Both the position numbers and the translations under genes were made by a program. The notes beneath the pieces were generated by a model. The model was not told the origin of the DNA. It made no database searches and worked only from the letters and a program-made list of their open reading frames with translations. From Camellia lanceoleosa (taxonomy: Eukaryota; Streptophyta; Magnoliopsida; Ericales; Theaceae), in NCBI GenBank assembly GCA_025200525.1, contig CM045762.1:190427154-190491153 (forward strand): a DNA stretch of 64,000 bases. The letters are read 5' to 3'. Of this stretch, positions 1-10,966 are shown in pieces. Each line of letters starts with the position of its first letter. The first letter of the stretch is position 1.

Positions 1-2
1 AT

Positions 3-1235
3 CCGGGAGGCACTAAGATGTATCGGGATTTGGCTCGCCAGTTTTGGCGGCGGGGTATGAAGAGAGATGTGGCAGCTTTCGTGTCTAAGTGCCTTACTTG
101 TCAGCAAGTGAAGGCCGAGCATAAGAGGCCAGCGGGTTTGTTGCAACCCTTGCCTATTGCTAAGTGGAAGTGGGAGCATATCACTATGGACTTCATTGTA
201 GGTCTTCCGAGGACTCAATGGGGTAGTGATGCTATTTGGGTGATTATAGATCGGTTGACTAAGTCAGCACACTTTATCCCTATGCGCGTTAGAGATTCGG
301 TAGATCATCTTGCCAACTTGTATATTCGGGACATAGTGAGGTTGCACAGGGTCCCAGTGATGATTGTCTCAGATAGAGATCCTCGTTTTACTGCCAGGTT
401 GTGGCAGAGTTTGCAGAGTGCTTTGGGCACTAAGTTGACCTTTAGCACGGCTTATCATCCTCAGACTGATGGGCAGTCCGAGCTTACTATTCAGATCCTT
501 GAGGATGTGCTTCGGGGTTGTGTTCTTGACTTTAGTGGGTCGTGGGAGTGGCATTCGCCCTTAGTGAAGTTTGCCTACAACAACAGCTTTCAGTCTAGTA
601 TCGGTATAGCACCGTTTGAGGCCTTGTATGGCCTAATCGTGTGTAGGTCTCCAGTTTGTTGGGCCGAGGTGGGTGATGCACCTTTGTTGGGCCCGAAGTT
701 AGTGAGGGAAACGACGGAGAAGGTTGAGCTTATCCGTAGGAGGCTAGTTACAACCCAAAGTCGTCAGAAATCTTATGCCGACCATAGGAGGAGACCTTTG
801 GTATTTGAGGTGGGTGATCATGTCTTTTTGAAGATATCACCTAGGCGGGGATTAATGAGGTTTGGGAAGAGCGGAAAGTTGTCCCCTCGGTTTATTGGCC
901 CTTTTGAGATCCTTGAGAGGATTGGCAAGGTTTGCTATCGTTTAGCTCTGCCGCCACAGTTGTCCGGAGTTCATGACGTGTTTCATGTGAGTATGCTTCA
1001 GAAGTATGAGCCGGATCCATCGCATGTATTGGATTGGACCGACTTAGTGGTAGTTGAGGATGTCTCGTATGAGGAGAGACCGGTTCGGGCCTTGGATAGG
1101 CGGGATCAAGTCTTGCGAGGCAAGACCATTCCCTTGGTTAAAGTTTTGTGGAAGCATCACGTGGTGAAGGAAGCCACTTGGGAACGTGAGTTGGAAGTCC
1201 GCGAGAAATATCCGGACTTGTTTGTTGATATGTAA
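3..1235 (+). CDS. Ty3/gypsy chromovirus (Tekay type) pol, integrase with chromodomain, 5'-truncated by window
   Basis: This is the C-terminal part of a retrotransposon polyprotein and would insert element cDNA into the chromosome. The frame is open from the first bases of the window; the first ATG is at 18. Counting from that ATG, the zinc-binding cysteines are C25 and C28 (CLTC). The integrase catalytic triad is D58, D119 and E155, with 35 residues between the last two, as in the family. A chromodomain-like module lies at about 350-405 (LVKVLWKHH, ATWERE), which marks a chromovirus and fits Tekay/Del. The frame ends in a clean stop and is followed by a 3' UTR, polypurine tract and LTR in the same orientation. 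It has no stop or frameshift, unlike nearly every other pol frame here, so this copy may be fairly young. Protease, RT and RNase H lie outside the window. Confidence 0.9.
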   Translation, partial: PGGTKMYRDLARQFWRRGMKRDVAAFVSKCLTCQQVKAEHKRPAGLLQPLPIAKWKWEHITMDFIVGLPRTQWGSDAIWVIIDRLTKSAHFIPMRVRDSVDHLANLYIRDIVRLHRVPVMIVSDRDPRFTARLWQSLQSALGTKLTFSTAYHPQTDGQSELTIQILEDVLRGCVLDFSGSWEWHSPLVKFAYNNSFQSSIGIAPFEALYGLIVCRSPVCWAEVGDAPLLGPKLVRETTEKVELIRRRLVTTQSRQKSYADHRRRPLVFEVGDHVFLKISPRRGLMRFGKSGKLSPRFIGPFEILERIGKVCYRLALPPQLSGVHDVFHVSMLQKYEPDPSHVLDWTDLVVVEDVSYEERPVRALDRRDQVLRGKTIPLVKVLWKHHVVKEATWERELEVREKYPDLFVDM

Positions 1236-1652
1236 TCTTGCATTGAGATTTTGTAATATTATTTAACTTTAAGAGCATTATATATGTCTTAAGTTGTAAA
1301 ACATTGAGAATGTTTTGGTTTAATGGAAATATTTGGAAACTTGCCTCAAAATGGAAGTTTAATGGAACATTGCATATGCTGAATTGATTGTAGAAATGGA
1401 AAGGTATCATGAACATTGAATATGATACAGAATTGTGAATTATATACATTGAAAATTGTGAAATTGGAAAGAATGCATAATGATAATGCAGGTTGAAATA
1501 TATGTTGTTTTACATATGGTGAAATGCCTCTTGTTAAGAGAAGAAATGACCGGTATTGGGTCAAGATGTTTAATATTGAAATGTAATATTGTTGGAAATT
1601 GAGAAAAACCTGTTTTTGAAAACTTATGCCTAATTTCGGGGACGAAATTCTT
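1236..1652 (+). other. 3' untranslated region of the left Tekay element
   Basis: AT-rich noncoding DNA between the integrase stop and the polypurine tract. No frame with family similarity is seen. The spacing is normal for the 3' end of this type of element. Confidence 0.6.
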
Positions 1653-1664
1653 GAAGGGGGGAGG
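1653..1664 (+). other. Polypurine tract of the left Tekay element
   Basis: GAAGGGGGGAGG directly before the LTR. This is the expected primer for plus-strand DNA synthesis during reverse transcription. A very similar tract precedes the LTR at 41787. Confidence 0.8.
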
Positions 1665-1849
1665 TTATAGTGACCCCGGTCTTTTCCCATTTGGTTGTTG
1701 TATTCAGACTTAGGTTCCGTGGATCCAGTTGTTATATAATTGTTGTTGTCGTCCTTTAATTCCTTGTCATTTGAGTTATAGGATGTGATGGGCAGGTTTC
1801 TTACAAGTTGGTTATGTCTGGGAGCCAAGTGTTGCTACCCAGAATTTTG

Positions 1850-2208
1850 GTCCTTCGCTCGAGCGAGCTCTTTGCTTCTGTTCTTTCGCTCGAGCCAGGG
1901 TTTCTTCGCTCAAGCAAGAGTTGTGTTTTGTGCCTGGTGGCTCGAGCCAGTGTTTCTTCGCTCAATTGAGCAACTGCGTCTAGTATAGACACGAGCTGTG
2001 GTTTCTTGGCTCGGCGAAGCTTTCGCTCGAGCGAGCGAGGTGTATGTTTTCGAGTTCCTCGCTCGAGCGAGCATTCTGTCGCTCGAGCGTGCTTCTGGGT
2101 TGCAGACCTGAAGCTTTGAGTTCTTGGCTCGAGCGAGACTTTCTTCGCTCGAGTGAGGTTTTCTGTGTCTGGTCGCTCGAGCGACCAAGTCTTCGCTCGA
2201 GCGAGCCT
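1850..2208 (+). repeat. Array of CGCTCGAGCG palindromes in U3 of the left Tekay LTR
   Basis: About ten copies of a 10-12 bp palindrome centred on CTCGAG (consensus TCGCTCGAGCGA), spaced by T-rich stretches such as TTCTT. Some copies are altered by one base, for example GGCTCGAGCC. The array ends a few bases upstream of the TATA box at 2211. Open reading frames across it in both directions (repeated SLERA-like peptides) are by-products of the repeat. Confidence 0.85.
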
Positions 2209-2210
2209 GT

Positions 2211-2217
2211 TATATAT
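2211..2217 (+). promoter_or_regulatory. Probable TATA box of the left Tekay LTR
   Basis: TATATAT directly downstream of the palindrome array and upstream of a GC-rich leader. The same arrangement is present in inverted form at 63727-63733. Confidence 0.6.
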
Positions 2218-3815
2218 CAAAACGCAGCAGCAGTTTTTAACATCACTTTTTCATCCTCTTTTGTTTTAAAAACCCTAGGTCCGTGTTCTCTCTCCCTCCA
2301 CTCACCTTCTCTCTTAGGTTTCATCTATTTTTAGGGTGTTTCTACCCTAGGTTCTTTATTAAAAAGATAGAGGGTCGCGAGGGCTTTATTTTAATCTGAA
2401 GATTTGGCGGTTTGGAGCACTTTTGATTTTGGGACATCATCTCCATTTGAGTTCTTCACTTCAAGGTAGGGATACCCTACTCCATACTATACTTTTTGTC
2501 ATAAGTTTTAGTCTTTTTGATATGTTGGTGTAGTTTGGGAATTTTGGGAAAGTTAGGGTTTGAGTTATAATTTGAGTAAAAGGGAATTTTTATATATTAA
2601 ATTCCATGTGATTGTAAGTCATGAAAAATGACATTGGTAGTGTTAATTTGAGAAAATTGAACCTGAGGGTTAATTTTTGAAGAAAGGGTGGAAAACCCTA
2701 ATTGCTGTAATAAATTAATTTGTATAATTAATTTTGAGAAATTGTGGAATTAAGTTTAATTCATGAAATTGGGGAATTATGAGATTAAATGGTGTAGTTG
2801 GATAATTTAATCACTCAACGATGAGAATGTTGAGGTTATATTTGTTGATACATTTATTTCCTATTTAGAAATAATTGTTTTGGGCTATCGGTGGAGGATA
2901 GTCGTGATTGTTGTAGACATTGCATGCTGATTAGGGAAAACTGAAACTAATCACATTGAATAGGTCATTGAGTATGACGGATAAATTAATACAGCAAATT
3001 CGTGTATTGATTGAGTATGTTATATGACTAGTGTTTAATACATTGTATATGCGTATTGTTTGGGAGGAGATAGGAGATGTACTCCATGGTTTGAGGAAAG
3101 ATAGGGGATGGACTCTCAAACCTGTTTAGGAGGAGAAAGGGGATGGACTCCATTAGTACAGCAAATTATGTGTACTTATTGATTTATGGAAGTGTTGTAG
3201 AATGAGCCTTAGTCTCATTGGAATTATTGATATTAGAAGTGATGTTTATGTGAGATGTAGTCTCCCGTTATAGTTTGGCCAGGTTCTAAGCCATGTCTGT
3301 ATAATTGGAAAGTGAATAATAACGGAAAGTGAAATATGTCATGGACATTATTGTCATGAAATTGGATAGTGATATAATGGATTTAAAAGTGTTAACCATC
3401 TATTGAATGTTATTGTTTTAGTCAATTCTTTTATTTGGTTTAGTATATTTCTGCTGGGCTGTGGCTCACCCTATACGGGAACATCATTTTCATGTTCAGG
3501 TGACATGCTACCTCCAAGGAGTTAGCTTGGGAGGATTTGGAGTTGAAGACTCTGTTTAGTTAGTTGTTATTTTGTTTTGTTTTGATATTACATGTAAACT
3601 CAAGCCAAGGGCTTAATGTGTAGTTGAGTTAGTACTCAAACTTTTGTATCCAAGTGTTGGCTTGGAAAGATGTAAGCCTGTAGGGCATTTACTTTTATTA
3701 TTACATGTAATGTCTTTTAATAAGTTTACTCTGATGAATGGAATAATGTTTTGTTTTTCGTAAACAATGCATGTCAATATTATTTATGCTGTGGTTTTAT
3801 TTGGAGGGTGTGACA

Positions 3816-5553
3816 TCAGGGGTATTTTTCGAGGAATAACCGCTCAATTTAGGGTCAAGGGATCGGGTCCCTGTCGGATTGGGTTCCAATTGCCTTCCCT
3901 ACATTTTGTGTTATTGACTTATATAGCCTATTTTGTTTTTTTTTTTTATGCTTTTTTAGCTCCAAAATAAAAACCAAATGAGGACTATAGTCTCGTGATA
4001 GGGAAACTAAAAACGATGAAATTATGCCAATTTGTCATTTGAAAATCATGCTAATTCCAAGATTAATTAGGACTTTATTTTCTGTTGTAATGTTGGGTCA
4101 AAGGGATTTATTTAGAAAATTGGGTGTAGGGTGAAAAACATGTGTCTAAGAAATGAATCAAACAAATATAGCATATGTGGAACGCTATTTTACTAACCCG
4201 CCCTTTTAACTCATTTTTTTTCTTTCTTTTTTTATTTTTTATTTTTAACATGGAAGTAAATGAAATATTATATATATATATATATTTGACAATCTCCTTG
4301 TTCTGCTTACAAGATAGCTTCCTCCCATATAACAGATAAAATTCATTCTTGAGACACTAGAGGGAAATGGCTATATGAATAAAAAGATTTTTTTTTTTAT
4401 AAATAATAATAAGGCTCAAACAAAGAGAGATGACCAAAAATTATATCTCAAAATATAGCATGATCGATATGTTATGCAGAATGGCATAAGAATGATGATT
4501 TCAATATTTTCGACCAATTTGAAAGAATAATGAGACTTAACAACGACATAATAAACTGCTAAAGAAAAATTAAGAGTAAATGTAAAATAACTCTCCAAAA
4601 AGAATGATAGCCTCAAAATCTCAAGCCGGTTATAGTCTCCACATTAAACATTAAGATTTCAAGTCTAAATCCAAAAATTAATCAAATAATATTTATGTGG
4701 CTATGTGCATGTGCAGATCATCTGAGATAAGACAAAAATTATTTTTAATTAAAAGATAGTATAATAAACTAATATATAATTAAATTACTAAGGCAATAAA
4801 ATTAACAATTAATCACAAAATGTTTTTTAAAACACAACACGCACCCAACACAAAACATAATTTTTATTTATTTATTATTTATTTTACGACACAACAGCAC
4901 ACAAATAAAAACATTTTTTTTAAAAAAAAAACAACAATAAAATAGAAATACAACAGCAAACAAACAAACAAAAACTCCAATTTTTTTTTATTATATTTTT
5001 TTTTTGGTATCACAACACGCAACAAAAAAAATTTTAAACACAAACAAAAACAAACAACAGCACATAAAATTTGGTTTTTTTTAAAATAAAAATTAAAAAA
5101 AAATAAACACAAACCAAATAATAATAAAAATAAGCACAAACCAAACCCTTTTCCCACAACTTAATTGACATTGTCCTCAATGGCACGCATTACACAAAGG
5201 ATTGAATTAAACAAAGGAAAGGGAAAGAAAACACAATAAATAAATAAAATGTACATCACCGAGATACGTAAGAAAATACCCTAACTTGAAGGAAACTTTA
5301 CGCAAAAAGATTGGAAACTAAACACAAATATACGTAACTTTTATATTATTGTTTTTTTTATTTGTCTTTTTTTCTTTTTGTTTTCTTTTTATTTTTTTCT
5401 AACCAAGCCTCGAGTGCGCCTTTTTTCTTTTCTCCTTCTCCTTCTTCTCTTGGCCTTTCATTTGTCGAAACATCAAGTGTTGTGTCGAATTTCTCAAAGT
5501 TTAACAACTGCGGCGCCGATACATCTAACATCAATCTTCTCCCACCGCCCTTC
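3816..5553. other. AT-rich spacer without recognised gene
   Basis: No protein family is recognised. There is an AT dinucleotide run near 4268-4287. The stretch 4860-5150 is A/CA-rich low-complexity DNA, and 5340-5400 is T-rich. A short - strand frame at 5358-5561 (67 residues, charged and lysine-rich at its end) crosses the last part. It could be the cut end of a host gene or chance, and I cannot assign it. Confidence 0.5.
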
Positions 5554-5777
5554 TGTGACAACCCTGACCTATGATTAGCGTTAATTCATGATTACGCATG
5601 ACCAGTAAATGATTAAGATGAAATCCCAAATTGATTATGTAAGTGTATTATCTTAATTGCATTTCTATCTGTTTGGCATAGAACGATCTGTTCATGTTTT
5701 GTTTTCGGTTTACGAATTGAAAGCCTTATCGGCGACCAATTCAGAAATTGATTTGTGTTATATGCTAATTAGGATTT
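5554..5777 (+). repeat. Possible 5' fragment of an unidentified LTR, cut by Tat LTR A
   Basis: The block starts with TGTGACAACCCTGACC, which resembles Ty3-type LTR starts, and runs unbroken to the first base of LTR A at 5778. No second copy is in the window, so the identity is a guess from the terminal sequence only. Confidence 0.3.
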
Positions 5778-8700
5778 TGTAGACGTGCTCGAGGACTCCC
5801 GAAGCTCTACGCTTGCGAAGGCGTGAAATCTCGTTTGCTCTCTAGCTACTACAAGTTCTGACTCAATGTCACGGTTCAGAATCTAGTCTCACAAAGTGCA
5901 ATGCAAGACCGATAAATCACCAAAGAGTCCAAATCTGGCAAATCATTATGGAAAACTGATTTTTGTAAAGAAATGCCAAACATGGACTGTTTTGCCAGAT
6001 ATAGAGTCGCCACCCAAATATTTTATTTTGGGGGAATTTAGGAAACCCTGACTCGTGCCTAAGGCCACGTGTCCATCATCACTAAAGTTGCCTCGACTCG
6101 AGAACTTGGGTACGAGAGGGGAAGGTCATGCAATGAGCACCCTCGCTCGCCCGATCAAAGATGGGCCACTACTAAGCATGATATCTTATTTTTTAAAACA
6201 CATGTGTTCTTATTCCGGTTATTAACCTAGAATTACTACGTGATGCGCACAACATACAAGTATAGACTAGATTGCCTAAGTTGGAACAAAGCATTGCATG
6301 TTTGTTTGTTTGAAAAAATGGTTTGAAGTTTGCTACTCACAAGTAGGCTAAATCGAGGATTTTAATGAATTGTTCCAATTCAAGTAATCCAACCTTCACC
6401 CACAGGCATTCAGACAGTTTATATCACATAAGCAGATAGCCTCATGGTAAGCATGCTGTCTGGCAATCAATAACACACATGCAAGATGCTAAAGCGTAAA
6501 AGCTTACCTAGTACTCCAAGCCAAAACAATAGCTAGTTAGTAATCAATGCATGATCCTAGCTATGTTAAAATGGCTAATGCAACACATGCAAGATGCAAC
6601 TAGAAATAGGCTCGGCTATTCTAAAATGGCATATGAGATGCAACAATTGATACATGTATTCGACTTGGAATTAAAATACAATGCAGTTAGCATGATGTGC
6701 CGAGCCCGGTGCATGCAAGATAGATGAATGGATACACGTATGCAAAGCATAAGGATGCTAATTGAAAATGACCTAAAACTAACCACTGAAAGTAGATAAG
6801 TAAAAAGAGAAAGACGTGGGGTTGGAAGACATTCACACACTCATGCACACTTATTACAAAATTCGCCTTCTCGACGGAGGGTCGGAATGAATAATACAAA
6901 CCAACTAATTAACTAACTAACAAGCTAATTAATTAATACACAACCAAATGAATAACTAGCTACAACTAATTATTACAACACTTAATTAATTAACAAATTA
7001 AATAATTAAATTACAAATTGAAGCTAACTAACAAGTAAGCATTAAACTAAGCTGTTCCAGCTCTGCTCGGAGAAGTAGAAGATGCATGCTCGGTTTTTGC
7101 CCCGAAAAGCTCTCTGAAGGGAGTGGCCACCGGCCGTGGTGAAAAGCCACCGATAGCTGATGAATTTATCGGCCATTCACCAATGGCCGGTCGACACTAT
7201 ATATTGCCGGTCGGCAAAAACTTCCTGCAGAAAACAGCTTTTGACAGTAACAGAGGACATATGGTGTATGGCATAGAATTTCAGGCAAATGTAAGCATAG
7301 CCATGCTCCCTATCATGTTTTGGACTTAGGGGAGCATGGCTCTCGATCCTCGGGCCATCAATTATGCATTTTCGTGCATGATGGCCTAAGAGATCAAGAT
7401 TGCAATTCAATCAAAATGCATGCAAACACACAAATGAAGATCAAGGCCCTATCATGTCAAGGTCAAGGGCCTCGATGACTGAGAGTTGAGACAAGTTGCA
7501 TCACTTGTGGTATGAACTCCTCTCGACCCTCACACTTGGTTTAACACCCCAAACCAAGCAATGCAATGCATGTTATGCAAGCAAGGCTCAAAGATGTCAC
7601 ATGAGATTAGGATGCAAGGCATGCCAAATGCAATGCAACTATCATGGCAAGCACACAATGTTAGGCATGCAAGATGCAAAGGCAATGCAAACATAGGCAA
7701 TTTATGCAAAGGAACTAGCATGTGACAAGACTTTGTTAATCAAACATGGGACAAGCATCAGACAAATGTGCAATCATGGACTTAAACCATAAAGGGGCAG
7801 CCCTCAAACCTCCCCAAAACAGTGGCAAAAAGTGTCCAAAATGGTGGACAATTGCCCAAGCAAACATGCAAGCATAAGGGCCTAAAGCTAAGGCATAAAG
7901 GAGAGCACTCCACTACCACTAGCATGAACACCCATGGCATGTATTATACAAGCAAAAACAGAATTCTAGCATGCAAAAATACACCCAAACCCTCTGATAT
8001 GGCAGTCCCAAAGTACTCTAAACATATAAGCATGCACAATGCCCATTTTAAAGCATAAGAGACCAACATTTCAAAACATGGAAGAGATGGTAAATGGAGA
8101 CATATAAGCATGGCATAAGGACTGAAATAGCATATTAAATGATTCCAAATCACTAAAATAGCCTAACCAAATGCATGTTTAGGACTCACATCTCAAGACT
8201 TACAAGCCTCAATGCAAAGCAACTATGTCAAACATGCTAAACATGATAAAACCAGTGGCCAACAGTCCTAAAACATGACAAAATGATGCAAATACCTCCA
8301 TGGAATTATGCTAGTATATGCAAGAATCATGGCCTAACATGAGATACATTTCTATGCCAAATAGAGGAATGCAAAGCAAGTATAACATGCATGAAAGAGG
8401 CCAACAAACCACCCTTAGACAGAGGTAAAACATGCTCCAAAACATCCAAATAAGCTCTGAAATGAAGCCATACAAGACTAGACAAGCATGCTACTTTATG
8501 AGCCAAGAACAAAGGCAAGAAAGGGGCAAGGGGAGAGGGGTGTCCCTCCCCTATTCAAGACTTCAAAGCACCTTCCTCACCACTGAAAACCCGCTGGTTT
8601 TCAGTGGTGAGAAGACCAAAAAACTCAAGTAAACAAAGCCTCAAGAAAAGGCACCAAAAGGGCCAAAATAAGGCCTAAGAGGGTGAGTTTGCACTCAAAC

Positions 8701-9618
8701 CACAAAGTGACCTTAATGAATCTTCTTAAGCACGAAAATATAAGCCTTTTTTATGTTAATCACAAAGCCAAAAACACAAAGCAAGATAGGTAAAGAACTA
8801 GTGCAAGATTGGGGATAATAAAGCAAAGTGATTACCCTTGAAGAACCCTTGAAGAACAGTCAATGCAGCCACCCTCTATTGATCAAAATCAGTCTAAAAG
8901 CTCAAGAACAAGCTCTCCAAGCCTCTCAATCTCGGAGCTAGGTGTGATAGTGTGTGTATTAGTGCAAAAGTATGGTAAAAATGCACTATTTGGCCACAAA
9001 ACACACACAAAGGGGGAGAGAGAGGGGAATATAGGCCAAGAAACTTAATGGCTAAGCTAAAGAGAAAGGTTTAAGGGGGTCCAGGGGTTCAAGGGGGGGC
9101 AAGGCTTCTAGAGGAAGCTAAGACAACTGGCCAAAGGGGTCAACCTTCTAGAAGGTTAGGGGGTTCAAAGGTGCAAAGGGTGCAAAGTGGTCACACTTGT
9201 GCACGGGGGAATGTGATGGTGCATTCGGTGCACGGTGGCATGCACCAAAGCTTGGGGGGTGCACACCGGCCAGCCAAAAAGGTCATCGGCCAAGAAAAGT
9301 GCCGGTCGGCGCAATATAGTGCCGACCGGCAATTTATTTTGAGAAAAAATTGCCGATGGAACCAAAAGACTGCCGGTGGTGTGTGGGGACAGCCGGTGAG
9401 GTATGGGGATGGCCAACAAGCCATTCCCTGCCTTCCAAGGCAAAAACAGAAGTGTTTGGTGCAAAACCAGACACCGGACTGCCGAGTCAAGAGGTCCTGA
9501 GGCAAGGCGCGCGATCGAGACCTCCGGGAACTCGAGACGAACACAAACATGGATAATCATCGAGTGTTCAAGCGGTGACGTCCAAGTCTTGAGGACGGTC
9601 AAAAATGGGGTGTCTACA
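5778..9618 (-). repeat. LTR A, 3' LTR of Tat-1, 3.84 kb
   Basis: The ends TGTAGACG (5778) and TGTCTACA (9618) form the LTR inverted repeat. From 7117 on it is nearly identical to LTR B, while about 5990-6900 resembles LTR C and 6900-7116 matches neither. Compared with LTR B it lacks 100 bp that carry the TATA box (join near 9029 at ATATAG) and a separate 23 bp (join near 9131 at GGCCAA). Both deletions lie between short direct repeats. A perfect hairpin is at 8576-8611. Confidence 0.85.
8576..8611. other. Perfect 16-bp hairpin in LTR A
   Basis: CTCACCACTGAAAACC, a four-base loop CGCT, then the exact reverse complement. The same structure is in LTR B at 24046-24081 and in LTR C at 40612-40647. 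Confidence 0.85.
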
Positions 9619-9636
9619 GTTGCCCCTCTTTGACAG
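9619..9636 (-). other. Polypurine tract of Tat-1
   Basis: On the - strand, CTGTCAAAGAGGGGCAAC lies directly before the LTR start TGTAGACACC. The purine-rich core is AAAGAGGGG. This position fixes LTR A as the 3' LTR. Confidence 0.75.
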
Positions 9637-9865
9637 AACTCGTAAGTCATAACAATGACGGGAGTGAATGTCAAAGCCCAGAGACGACCCATTTTTGACG
9701 AGGCTGCAGACTTAGACAAGCATGCAAGACAAGCAAGATATGCGCCCGAAGGCAAGGGCAAAATGCAAGACAATGCACAAAGCCGAGCATAACTTATGAT
9801 CATGCAAAGAAAAGCTGTAACGAAGCACACATGCGACAGTCGAGTGGGATGAAAAACAATGCTAT

Positions 9866-10966
9866 GAAACACATGTAAGTAAAGCATGCGGTCAACGCAA
9901 GCAATGTGTATAGGCGGTTGTAATCGAACACATGTGAGTAAAGCAGTGCACGCGTGCAAGCAATGTGTATAGAAAAGGGGATTGAACATATGTAAGTAAA
10001 GCGATGCACGCATGCAAGCAATGTGTATAGAAAGAAACTTGAACACATGTAAGTAAAGCAATGCACGCATGCACGCAATGTGTATAAAAGGGAACTTGAA
10101 CACATGCAAGTAAAGCAATGCACGCATGCACGCAATGTGTATAAAAAGGAACTTGAACACATGCAAGTAAAGCAATGCACGCATGCACGCAATGTGTATA
10201 AAAAAGAAACTTGAACACATGCAAGTAAAGCAACGCACGCATGCACGCAATGTGTATAAAAAGGAACTTGAACACATGCAAGTAAAGCAATGCACGCATG
10301 CACGCAATGTGTATAAAAAGGAACTTCAACACATGCAAGTAAAGCAATGCACGCATGCACGCAATGTGTATAAAAAGGAACTTGAACACATGCAAGTAAA
10401 GCAATGCACGCATGCACGCAATGTGTATAGAAAATAAAGGAACTTGAACACATGCAAGTAAAGCAATGCACGCATGCACGCAATGTGTATAAAAAGGAAA
10501 CTTGAACACATGCAAGTAAAGCAATGCACGTGTACACGCAATGTGTATAAAAAGGAACTTCAACACATGCAAGTAAAGCAATGCACCCATGTACGCAATG
10601 TGTATATAAAGGAACTTGAACACATGCAAGTAAAGCAATGCACGCATGCACGCAATGTGTATAAAAAGGAACTTGAACACATGCAAGTAAAGCAATGCAC
10701 GCATGCACGCAATGTGTATAAAAAGGAACTTGAACACATGCAAGTAAAGCAATGCATGCATGCACGCAATGTGTATATAAAGGAAACTTGAACACATGCA
10801 AGTAAAGCAATGCACGCATGCACACAATGTGTATAAAAAAGAACTTGAACACATGCAAGTAAAGCAATGCACGCATGCACGCAATGTGTATAAAAAGGGA
10901 ACTTGAACACATGCAAGTAAAGCAATGCACGTATCCACGCAATGTGTATAAAAAGGAATTTGAATA
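9866..10966. repeat. Satellite-like tandem array, 57-58 bp unit, about 19 copies
   Basis: The unit contains GAACACATGCAAGTAAAGC followed by AATGCACGCATGCACGCAATG and TGTATAAAAAGGA. Unit starts were read at 9930, 9986, 10042, 10098, 10155, 10213, 10270, 10327, 10384, 10446, 10504, 10561, 10618, 10675, 10732, 10790, 10847 and 10905, with a partial last copy. The left copies are the most diverged. Because 57 is divisible by three, long stop-free frames run through both strands; these are not genes. The array lies between the antisense gene and the polypurine tract, the hypervariable 3' region of Tat/Ogre elements. Confidence 0.95.

Larger units (their letters stand above)
1666..3815 (+). repeat. 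3' LTR of the left Tekay element, about 2.15 kb
   Basis: The LTR begins just after the polypurine tract; the exact first base is uncertain between 1666 and 1671. It ends in GGGTGTGACA at 3815. Its 3' part matches, in reverse complement, the LTR at 62176-64000, and more distantly the LTR at 41787-43813. It carries a cluster of CTCGAG palindromes, a TATA box, and a leader with CCCTAGG-like runs. The bases after the end (TCAGG) would be the target duplication, but the 5' LTR is outside the window, so this cannot be checked. Confidence 0.85.

Noticed and set aside
1801..2334. Frames with repeated SLERA or LARA peptides on both strands
   Set aside because: Products of the CGCTCGAGCG array in the Tekay LTR. 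The same occurs at 63545-63980 and 41881-42254.
4879..5157. 92-codon - strand frame rich in Phe, Leu and Lys
   Set aside because: Low-complexity A/CA-rich DNA read as hydrophobic peptide.
5358..5561. 67-codon - strand frame with lysine-rich end
   Set aside because: Not recognised, and equally long frames exist on the + strand. Kept only as a remark in the spacer entry.
7496..9048. Short frames in the LTRs, repeated in the three LTR copies
   Set aside because: They recur only because the LTRs are copies. They differ by frame-breaking indels and have no motif.
9866..10966. CRISPR-like array
   Set aside because: The whole 57-bp unit is repeated with no unique spacers, the host is a plant, and the array is part of a retrotransposon.
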